From JBEBGV01 sp040081265 (GTDB lineage: Bacteria > Acidobacteriota > Vicinamibacteria > Vicinamibacterales > UBA2999), in the NCBI GenBank assembly GCA_040081265.1, contig JBEBGV010000013.1:23422-87421 (forward strand): a stretch of DNA of 64,000 nt, written 5' to 3'. The position numbers and the translations under genes were made by a program. Of this stretch, positions 25,331-31,546 are shown one piece after another. Every line of letters begins with the position of its first letter. The first letter of the stretch is position 1. Below the pieces are notes generated by a model, which saw nothing but the letters and a program-made list of their open reading frames with translations, ran no database searches and was not told the DNA's origin.

Positions 25331-26042
25331 GGGCCTCGCCCTGCTGGCGCTGCTGCTCGATGGTCGAGATCAGGTTGGTGATGTAGTTACGCTCGAGCAT
25401 CTGCTCGCGCAGTGCATTGAGCGTCGCGCGTCGCGCGTCTGGCGTGGTGCCGGCGTCCAGCGCGTCCCACTGCGCCACCAGTTCCTCGAGCCGCAGCTCA
25501 TGTCGTTCGCGCTTGCGCTCGATGGGTGTCCGGGCGGCGGCAAGACGGGCTTCCACCGCCGCGCCATCGGCTCCACTCGTGCGCATCTCGCGGATCTCGT
25601 CGAGCTCTTCGTTGAGCGCAAAGACCTCTTCGAGCAGCGACGCCGGCACCTGCATGCTGCCTGGCGTGATGGTGTGCATCGGCGGGAGCCCCTCGAGCGA
25701 GAGCAGGTACTCCACACGAGCCGGGAGACTGCGGAGAACACGATAGGCGTCGTTGAGATAGGACGAGCGCTCCAGGCTGGCGAGCCGCTCGGATGAGGTC
25801 GCGTTGTGAAAGAAGTCCGGATGAAACTGCCGGCTCAGCTGGCGGAACCGTCGTTCGAGGTCGCGAGGATCGATGGCGAGCAGACGAGGCAGGCCGAAGA
25901 ACGTGAAGTAGTCGCCATGCCGTCCGAGCGCGAGGATGCGGCTGCACTGCCGGCAGAAATGCTCGTCAACGGGCGCGCCTGCGCCACAGTTACCGCATTC
26001 AAGCGTTGAGACCGAGCGAACGGGAATCGATTTGAGTGTCAT
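25323..26042 (-). CDS. hscB: Co-chaperone HscB with N-terminal zinc-finger-like segment
   Basis: A 239-residue J-domain protein. Residues about 15-35 contain CGNCGAGAPVDEHFCRQC, a CX2C-X11-CX2C arrangement that looks like a zinc ribbon. The J domain follows (DYFTFFGLPRLLAIDPRDLERRFRQLSRQFHPDFF, with the HPD motif), and the C-terminal three-helix IscU-binding domain follows. E. coli HscB lacks the cysteine segment, whereas human HSC20 carries a similar N-terminal module. It is co-transcribed with hscA. Confidence 0.92.
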   Translation of the reverse strand: MTLKSIPVRSVSTLECGNCGAGAPVDEHFCRQCSRILALGRHGDYFTFFGLPRLLAIDPRDLERRFRQLSRQFHPDFFHNATSSERLASLERSSYLNDAYRVLRSLPARVEYLLSLEGLPPMHTITPGSMQVPASLLEEVFALNEELDEIREMRTSGADGAAVEARLAAARTPIERKRERHELRLEELVAQWDALDAGTTPDARRATLNALREQMLERNYITNLISTIEQQRQQGEARG

Positions 26043-26074
26043 CTGTGCGGAGCCCGACGTGCGCTCCCCGGATA

Positions 26075-26401
26075 TCAGGCGCCGAACGAGCTGCCGCAGC
26101 CACAGGTCTGCGTCGCGTTCGGATTGTGAAACACGAAGCCCTTGCCGAGCAGGGCTGCGTCGTAGTCCAGCCGCGTCCCCTTCAGGAACAGGTAGCTCTT
26201 CTTGTCGACGAAAATCTTGGCTCCTTCGACACCCTCGAACACCTCGTCGCCGACTCGAGCCACTTTCTCCCAGGCGAAGGTATAGCTGAGGCCCGAGCAG
26301 CCGCCGCCCTTGACACCGACACGAAGGCCGCCATCGCTGATGCCCTGTTTGGCCATCAATGACTTGATCTTGAGCGCGGCACCTTCGGAAATTTCAATCA
26401 T
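26075..26401 (-). CDS. iscA: Iron-sulphur carrier IscA (HesB family)
   Basis: A 108-residue A-type carrier. The three cysteines are in GVKGGGCSGLSYTF and in the C-terminal CGCGSSF. It takes clusters from the assembly machinery to apoproteins. The ATG at 26399-26401 gives MIEISEGAALKIKSL, the normal family start; a GTG nine nt upstream is an alternative, and neither has a clear ribosome-binding site. It is separated from iscU by hairpin copy D, which may partly terminate or process the transcript. Confidence 0.9.
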   Translation of the reverse strand: MIEISEGAALKIKSLMAKQGISDGGLRVGVKGGGCSGLSYTFAWEKVARVGDEVFEGVEGAKIFVDKKSYLFLKGTRLDYDAALLGKGFVFHNPNATQTCGCGSSFGA

Positions 26402-26415
26402 CGTTGTCGTCACAC

Positions 26416-26440
26416 GGCGGACCTGAAGGTCCGCCCTACG
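26416..26440. repeat. Dispersed GC hairpin with CCTACG tail (copy D), inside the isc operon
   Basis: Perfect 9-bp stem GGCGGACCT / AGGTCCGCC with a 2-nt loop (26416-26435), followed by CTACG. It lies between iscU and iscA, so it interrupts an otherwise tightly packed operon. Confidence 0.85.
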
Positions 26441-26454
26441 CACCGGTCCAGGGA

Positions 26455-26886
26455 TTACGCGCTGGGCGCGGCGTGCATCTGGGCAGCCGATACCTCGGTG
26501 TCCTCGCCCTGCTTGCGCTTGTAGTCGGCGATCGCCGCCTTGATCGCGTCCTCAGCCAGGACCGAACAGTGAATCTTCACCGGCGGCAGCGCCAGTTCGT
26601 TCACGATGTCGGTGTTCTTGATCGCGAGCGCCTGGTCAACAGTCTTGCCCTTCAACCATTCGGTCGCCAGGCTCGAACTCGCGATCGCCGAGCCGCAACC
26701 AAACGTCTTGAACTTGGCGTCGTCGATGACACCGGTTTCGGGATTGATCCGCACCTGCAGCTTCATCACGTCGCCGCATTCGGGCGCACCGACCAGTCCG
26801 GTGCCTACGTGCGCATCGTCTTTCGGGAGCGACCCGACGTTACGCGGGTTCTCGTAGTGATCCAGGACCTTGTTCGAATAAGCCAT
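26455..26886 (-). CDS. iscU: Iron-sulphur scaffold IscU
   Basis: A 143-residue scaffold on which IscS-derived sulphur and iron form [2Fe-2S] and [4Fe-4S] clusters. Cluster cysteines are in GAPECGDVMKL, FKTFGCGSAIASSS and IHCSVLAEDAI. An Asp after the first cysteine (CGD) is conserved. HscA's target motif appears as LPPVKIHCS (LPPVK). The ATG at 26884-26886 follows AGGAG; the longer frame to 26913 lacks such a site and enters iscS. iscS lies 11 nt upstream. Confidence 0.95.
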   Translation of the reverse strand: MAYSNKVLDHYENPRNVGSLPKDDAHVGTGLVGAPECGDVMKLQVRINPETGVIDDAKFKTFGCGSAIASSSLATEWLKGKTVDQALAIKNTDIVNELALPPVKIHCSVLAEDAIKAAIADYKRKQGEDTEVSAAQMHAAPSA

Positions 26887-26897
26887 GTGCGTTGCTC

Positions 26898-28112
26898 CTA
26901 GTGCGTGACCCACTGCATCTTCGAGAGGTCGACACCTTCCTTGACCATCTCGTAGAGGGGCGACATCTCGCGCAGACGCTTCACGACCGTGGCCATGCGC
27001 TCGACCACGTAGTCGACCTCTTCTTCCGTCGTGAACCGGCCGAGCCCGAAACGAATTGACGAATGCGCCAGATCGTCGCCGGCGCCGAGGGCCTTCAGCA
27101 CATACGACGGTTCGAGGCTCGCCGATGTGCAGGCCGACCCGGACGACACCGCCACGTCGCTGATACCCATCAGCAGTGACTCGCCTTCAACGTAGGCAAA
27201 GCTGACGTTCAAGCTGTGCGGCAGCCGATGCTCCATCGATCCATTCACGTAGATCTCATCGAGTTGACGATGGAGGCCCTCGTTGAGGCGATCGCGGAGC
27301 GTGCGAAGACGCTCACCTTCGGTGGCCATCTCCGCCTTGGCAATCGCTGCCGCCTTGCCGAGCCCGACGATGCCGGGCACGTTCAGGGTGCCCGATCGCA
27401 TACCGCGCTCGTGCCCGCCTCCGCTGATCTGCTCGGAGAGGAGGACGCGAGGATTGCGTCGCCGGACGTAGAGCGCGCCGACACCCTTGGGCCCGTACAT
27501 CTTGTGGGCAGTCAGTGAGACCAGATCGACCTTCAACGCGTTCACATCGAAGGGAATCTTGCCAACGGCCTGAACCGCATCGGTGTGGAAGAGGATGCCC
27601 TTCTCCTTCGCGATGGCGCCGATCTCGGCGATCGGCTGCAACACGCCGATCTCGTTGTTCGCCGTCATGATGGTGATGAGAATGGTCTTGTCGGTGATCG
27701 CCGCGCGCAGGTCGTCGAGCGAGATGCGGCCGTCCTTCTGCACCGGCAGATAGGTGACCCGCGCCCCCTGTTTCTCGAGCTTCTTGCAGGTGTCGATGAC
27801 GGCTTTGTGTTCCGTCACGCAGGTGATGATGTGGTTGCCCTTCTCGCGATACATCTCGGCAACGCCCTTGATCGCCAGGTTGTTCGACTCGGTGGCGCCG
27901 CTCGTGAAGATGATTTCCTTCACGTTGGCACCAATGAGATCGGCCACCTGCTGGCGCGCCTGTTCGACCGCCTGCTCACCCGCCCAGCCGAAGGCATGGT
28001 TGCGACTGGCGGCGTTGCCGAACTGTTCGGTGAAGAACGGCAGCATCGCCTCGAGCACCCGTGGATCGACGGGCGTCGTGGCGTGGTAATCCATGTAAAT
28101 TGGAATCTTCAT
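26898..28112 (-). CDS. iscS: Cysteine desulfurase IscS
   Basis: A 404-residue PLP enzyme that delivers persulphide sulphur to IscU, and to tRNA thiolation or cofactor synthesis. The PLP Lys is in VSLTAHKMYGPKGVGALYVRR, and the mobile active-site Cys is in VSSGSACTSASLEPSYVL. Length and the extended Cys loop place it in group I (IscS) and not SufS. The ATG overlaps the iscR stop by 4 nt, so IscS is translated from the iscR-led transcript. Confidence 0.95.
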   Translation of the reverse strand: MKIPIYMDYHATTPVDPRVLEAMLPFFTEQFGNAASRNHAFGWAGEQAVEQARQQVADLIGANVKEIIFTSGATESNNLAIKGVAEMYREKGNHIITCVTEHKAVIDTCKKLEKQGARVTYLPVQKDGRISLDDLRAAITDKTILITIMTANNEIGVLQPIAEIGAIAKEKGILFHTDAVQAVGKIPFDVNALKVDLVSLTAHKMYGPKGVGALYVRRRNPRVLLSEQISGGGHERGMRSGTLNVPGIVGLGKAAAIAKAEMATEGERLRTLRDRLNEGLHRQLDEIYVNGSMEHRLPHSLNVSFAYVEGESLLMGISDVAVSSGSACTSASLEPSYVLKALGAGDDLAHSSIRFGLGRFTTEEEVDYVVERMATVVKRLREMSPLYEMVKEGVDLSKMQWVTH

Positions 28113-28561
28113 CGTCGTAATACCGCCACCGGTGCCGGACTCGTGCCGAGCACCGCGTCGCTCGCCATCTCAGCCAGGCTGACCGTGCCCAGCGCCGCCA
28201 CAATGCGTTCCTTGATCTGCCACAGCGGATCGCGAATGCTGCACTTGTTGAACTGCTCGCAGTCGTTGTTTTCCACCGAGCAGGCGGTGACCGTGAACGG
28301 GCCGTCAATCGCCTGAATCACGTCTGCCACGCTGATACCCGCCGACGGTCGGCTGAGGGCGTAGCCGCCCCGAGTGCCCTGAGTCGAGACCAGGAGCCCC
28401 GTGCGCACCAGGCGCTGGAGAACCTTGGCCATCAGCTCGATGGGAATGTCGTACTGCTCGGCGATTTCGCGGGCGCTCGTCGAGTTCAGGGCGGACGACT
28501 TCTGCGCCAGATGTTTCATGGCGATCAGTGCGTAGTCTGCTTTTTTCGAGAGCCTCAGCAT
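28109..28561 (-). CDS. iscR: Fe-S-sensing Rrf2 regulator IscR
   Basis: A 150-residue Rrf2-family winged-helix repressor. The N-terminal HTH (LRLSKKADYALIAMKHLAQKS, then STSAREIAEQYDIPIELMAKVLQRL) is typical, and the cluster region has three cysteines, CSVENNDCEQFNKC, followed by IRDPLWQIKERI. Holo-IscR usually represses its own isc operon. The ATG at 28559-28561 is only about two or three nt from the predicted transcription start, with no ribosome-binding site, so a near-leaderless mRNA is likely. A perfect inverted repeat sits in the promoter (28574-28592). Confidence 0.93.
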   Translation of the reverse strand: MLRLSKKADYALIAMKHLAQKSSALNSTSAREIAEQYDIPIELMAKVLQRLVRTGLLVSTQGTRGGYALSRPSAGISVADVIQAIDGPFTVTACSVENNDCEQFNKCSIRDPLWQIKERIVAALGTVSLAEMASDAVLGTSPAPVAVLRR

Positions 28562-28569
28562 GGTTGTTC

Positions 28570-28598
28570 TAAATACGACCGCAGTTGTCGTAGTTTAA
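28570..28598 (-). promoter_or_regulatory. Predicted iscR promoter with IscR-like operator in the spacer
   Basis: On the minus strand TTAAAC (28593-28598) and TATTTA (28570-28575) lie 17 nt apart, each matching three of six consensus positions. A perfect palindrome TACGAC-N7-GTCGTA occupies 28574-28592, exactly between and over the two boxes, where a dimeric repressor would block RNA polymerase. Autoregulation by IscR is the natural reading. Confidence 0.6.
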
Positions 28599-28645
28599 GA
28601 CACCTCGTGAATGCCGTCAAGAACGGTCGCCATTACAGGTCGAGG

Positions 28646-28689
28646 GGTCTGACCCCGGTCTGACCCCGGTCTGACCCTGGTCTGACCCC
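28646..28689. repeat. Four tandem 11-bp repeats (GGTCTGACCCC)
   Basis: Units at 28646, 28657, 28668 and 28679; only the third differs (CCT for CCC). The array ends directly against the moeZ stop codon (28690-28692) and lies about 50 bp upstream of the iscR promoter. The period of 11 bp is close to one helical turn. Confidence 0.9.
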
Positions 28690-29874
28690 TCAGTACTTCG
28701 GCTGAGACGGGTCCACCTTGTCGATCCAGTCCAGGATGCCGCCCTTCAGGTTCTTCATCTTCCCGAACCCGACGGTGCGGAGGAAGTCGAGCGCCTTCTG
28801 GCTCCGGCCGCCCATCTTGCACTGCAGGATGATTTCCTGGTCTTTCGGGAGTTCCTGATACCGCCTCGGCAATTCACCGAGAGGGATCAGTGTTGAACCC
28901 GCGATCCGGTTGATCTGGTACTCGTTGGGTTCGCGCACATCGAGGATGAACAGTTTGTCGCCCGCGTCCAGCCGCTGCTTGAGTCGGGTCGACGTGATTT
29001 CCCACTCGCTCTCACCGGTCACAGGCACCACCGTTGATTGCGGCTCAGGAACGATGCCGCAAAACTGTTCGTAATCGATGAGCTTGGTCACCGTTGGATG
29101 GGTGCCACACACCGGGCAGTCCGGATCCTTGCGCAGCTTCAGCTCGCGGAAACGCATCTTGAGCGCGTCGTAGATCATGAAGCGCCCGATGAGGGGCTCG
29201 CCGATGCCGAGCATCAGCTTGATGGTCTCGGTGGCCTGGATGACGCCGATGATGCCGGGCAGCACGCCGAGTACACCACCCTCGGCGCAGCTCGGAACGA
29301 GCCCTGGCGGCGGTGGCTCCGGATACAGGCACCGGTAGCACGGGCCATCCTTGGTCGCAAATACCGACGCCTGGCCTTCGAAGCGGAAGATGCTGCCGTA
29401 GGCGTTTGGCTTGTGACCGCTCAGGACGCACGCATCGTTCACCAGATACCGCGTCGGGAAGTTATCGGTGCCGTCGAGGATGACGTCGTACGGCTTGAAC
29501 AGCTCAAGCGCGTTCTCAGAAGACAGCGCCACCTCATAGCCATCCACCTGCACGTGGGGATTGATGTCATTGATCCGGCTTCGCGCGGACGCCAGCTTCG
29601 AACGACCAACATCGGACGTTCCGTGGAGCAGCTGTCGCTGCAGGTTGCTGAAGTCGACCACGTCGAAATCGACGACACCGATACGGCCCACACCGGCTGC
29701 CGCGAGATACATCGCCGCGGGAGAACCCAGACCGCCCGCGCCGATGCACAGGACGCTCGACTCCTTCAGCTTCCGCTGACCGTCGATACCGACCTCCGGC
29801 ATGATCAGGTGGCGGCTATACCGCTTGATCTCCTCGGCCGAGAGTTCCGTCGCCGCAGCGGCGGGCGTCACCAC
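28690..29874 (-). CDS. moeZ: MoeB/ThiF-type adenylyltransferase with C-terminal rhodanese domain (MoeZ-like)
   Basis: A 394-residue two-domain enzyme. The E1-like domain has SRHLIMPEVGIDGQRKLK, GAGGLGSPAAMYLAAAG, and the zinc cysteines CYRC ... CPVC. The rhodanese domain (about 290-394) has ILDVREPNEYQINRI and the active-site Cys in IILQCKMGGRS. MoeZ adenylates the C-terminus of a ubiquitin-like carrier and then thiocarboxylates it. Its GTG start overlaps the last codons of cysO, so the carrier is made with its activating enzyme. A role in molybdopterin synthesis (MoaD) is possible, but cysM and the JAMM protease favour CysO. Confidence 0.92.
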   Translation of the reverse strand: MVTPAAAATELSAEEIKRYSRHLIMPEVGIDGQRKLKESSVLCIGAGGLGSPAAMYLAAAGVGRIGVVDFDVVDFSNLQRQLLHGTSDVGRSKLASARSRINDINPHVQVDGYEVALSSENALELFKPYDVILDGTDNFPTRYLVNDACVLSGHKPNAYGSIFRFEGQASVFATKDGPCYRCLYPEPPPPGLVPSCAEGGVLGVLPGIIGVIQATETIKLMLGIGEPLIGRFMIYDALKMRFRELKLRKDPDCPVCGTHPTVTKLIDYEQFCGIVPEPQSTVVPVTGESEWEITSTRLKQRLDAGDKLFILDVREPNEYQINRIAGSTLIPLGELPRRYQELPKDQEIILQCKMGGRSQKALDFLRTVGFGKMKNLKGGILDWIDKVDPSQPKY

Positions 29875-30149
29875 ACGCCCCCGGCGACCGAGGGCACGAT
29901 GCTCAGGGTGTCACCGGCCTTCACCGGCGTCTGCTCCTTCTGCAGGTATCGGATGTCTTCGTCGTTCAGGTAGATGTTCACGAAGTTCCGCAGCCGGCCC
30001 TCGTCGGTGTAGAGGTGCTTGCGCAGGCCGTCGTGCCGCGTCGTCAGATCGGCGAGCAGTTCGCCAACGGTGGCGCCGGTGACCTCCACGGATTCTTTCT
30101 TGTCAGTGAAGGGACGGAGCGGCGTAGGGATGTTGATGGTGTTAGGCAT
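29868..30149 (-). CDS. cysO: Ubiquitin-like sulphur carrier, CysO/MoaD family, with masked C-terminus
   Basis: A 93-residue beta-grasp protein: NTINIPTPLRPFTD, VTGATVGELLADLT, LYTDEGRLRNFVNIYLNDEDIR, QTPVKAGDTLSIVPSVAGG. Carriers of this type act as a C-terminal thiocarboxylate. Here two residues, Val-Trp, follow the Gly-Gly, so the active tail is not free. In M. tuberculosis CysO the thiocarboxylate reacts with O-phosphoserine on CysM, and the JAMM protease Mec releases cysteine. The same gene order (cysM, JAMM, carrier, E1) is present here. The VW codons overlap the moeZ start. Confidence 0.88.
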   Translation of the reverse strand: MPNTINIPTPLRPFTDKKESVEVTGATVGELLADLTTRHDGLRKHLYTDEGRLRNFVNIYLNDEDIRYLQKEQTPVKAGDTLSIVPSVAGGVW

Positions 30150-30552
30150 GGGTCAGGTCTTCCTGGTCAAAGGCGGAACGGTCTTCCTTGAGGCGCCAGG
30201 ACGTCACGTCTTCTGAGACGCCTGCACGGACCGAAACGATGATGTACGAAAAGAACGGCCAGGCGTGGTCCAGGTCGTACTGTGACGGACGGGCCGGATG
30301 GTCCGGGTGCGAGTGATAGAAACCGAGTAGTTCACCGCCGGCGTCGGTCGCGCGCCGTTCGGCTTCACGGTAGTCTTCGGGCCGGACGAGGAAACGCCGA
30401 CGCGGCCCTTCCTCGGTGGTGTTCGGAAGGGCGTACGTGGTGCTGACGATGCCATCACGACCAATCAGCGCCCCGCAGCATTCGTTTGGATAGGTCTCAA
30501 CGCCATGCGCCCGAATCGCCGCGTCGACTCCACCGTTCAGTGCAATGGCCAT
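30142..30552 (-). CDS. mec: JAMM/MPN+ metalloprotease (Mec-like)
   Basis: A 136-residue zinc peptidase. The JAMM motif is complete: Glu in NECCGALIG, then LLGFYHSHPDHPARPSQYDLDHA (HxHx7-9SxxD). In the M. tuberculosis CysO pathway Mec cuts the cysteine from the carrier's C-terminus; related enzymes QbsD and HcyD remove extra C-terminal residues of carriers. Both jobs are plausible here because the carrier ends GGVW. It overlaps cysO by 8 nt and sits 2 nt from cysM. Confidence 0.88.
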   Translation of the reverse strand: MAIALNGGVDAAIRAHGVETYPNECCGALIGRDGIVSTTYALPNTTEEGPRRRFLVRPEDYREAERRATDAGGELLGFYHSHPDHPARPSQYDLDHAWPFFSYIIVSVRAGVSEDVTSWRLKEDRSAFDQEDLTHA

Positions 30553-30554
30553 GT

Positions 30555-31517
30555 CTACGCTCGCTGCTCCCGCGCGGCGACGTCTCCGCCTTCGTTCCAG
30601 AAACGTTCGGACAGATATTTCTCGCCGCCGTCACAGAAGATCACCACGATGACCGCGTCAGACGTCCGCCGGGCCACATTGAGCGCCCCGCCCAGATTGG
30701 CGCCGCTTGAAATGCCGACCAGCAGGCCTTCCTGCCGCGCCAGCCGGCGCGTCAAGTCAAAGGCCTCTTCGGTTCCGACCCGGACATCCTCGTCGGCGAG
30801 CGAGGGGTCGTAAATCGCAGGGACAATGGCCGATTCCATGTGCTTGAGGCCCTCAAGCCCATGGAGCGGAGAGTCCGGCTGCACCGAAATCAACGAGATC
30901 CCCGGGCGATACTCGCGGAGCCGGCGTCCCACGCCCATGAACGTGCCGCTCGTTCCCAGTCCCGCAACGAAGTGGGTCAGGCGGCCGCTGGTCTGCTCGA
31001 TGATCTCGGGGCCGGTCGTGTCGTAGTGCGCCCGCCAATTGCTGTCGTTGCTGTACTGGTCCGGATAGAAGTAGAGCTCCGGGTTCTTCCGGTACATCTC
31101 GCGCACGGTCGTGATGGCGCCGTCCGAACCTTCCATGGGGCTGGTGAAGATGACGTCGGCGCCGAAAGCGCGCAACACCTTCTTGCGCTCGGGCGTGACA
31201 TTCTCGGGCATGCAGAGCCGGACACGGAAGCCGCGCGCGGCGCCAATCATCGCGTAGGCGATGCCGGTATTCCCTGAAGTGGCATCGAGGATGATTTTGT
31301 CGTGGGTGAGCAGGCCCGCCCGTTCACCATCCGCAATCATCCGGGCAGCCGCCCGGTCCTTCACCGACCCACCCGGGTTGTGCCACTCCGCCTTGGCGTA
31401 CAGCTCGACACTGCTGAGCCCCGCCTCGAAGCTGCGAAGGCGGATGAGCGGCGTATTCCCGATGAGGTCCGTGATTACCGTGTAGGTTCCGGGCACGCGA
31501 GCAGACGTCAGCACCAT
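30555..31517 (-). CDS. cysM: PLP-dependent cysteine synthase, CysM type
   Basis: A 320-residue fold-type II PLP enzyme. The PLP lysine is in WHNPGGSVKDRAAARMI, the phosphate loop in DATSGNTGIAYAM and a later GTSGTFMGVGR. With neighbouring CysO, JAMM and MoeZ it should be a sulphhydrylase that uses protein thiocarboxylate, as with M. tuberculosis CysM, which prefers O-phosphoserine; free sulphide with O-acetylserine is the alternative. ATG at 31515-31517. First gene of a four-gene operon. Confidence 0.9.
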   Translation of the reverse strand: MVLTSARVPGTYTVITDLIGNTPLIRLRSFEAGLSSVELYAKAEWHNPGGSVKDRAAARMIADGERAGLLTHDKIILDATSGNTGIAYAMIGAARGFRVRLCMPENVTPERKKVLRAFGADVIFTSPMEGSDGAITTVREMYRKNPELYFYPDQYSNDSNWRAHYDTTGPEIIEQTSGRLTHFVAGLGTSGTFMGVGRRLREYRPGISLISVQPDSPLHGLEGLKHMESAIVPAIYDPSLADEDVRVGTEEAFDLTRRLARQEGLLVGISSGANLGGALNVARRTSDAVIVVIFCDGGEKYLSERFWNEGGDVAAREQRA

Positions 31518-31546
31518 ATCCGACCGGGCAAGTCGGAAATTATAAA

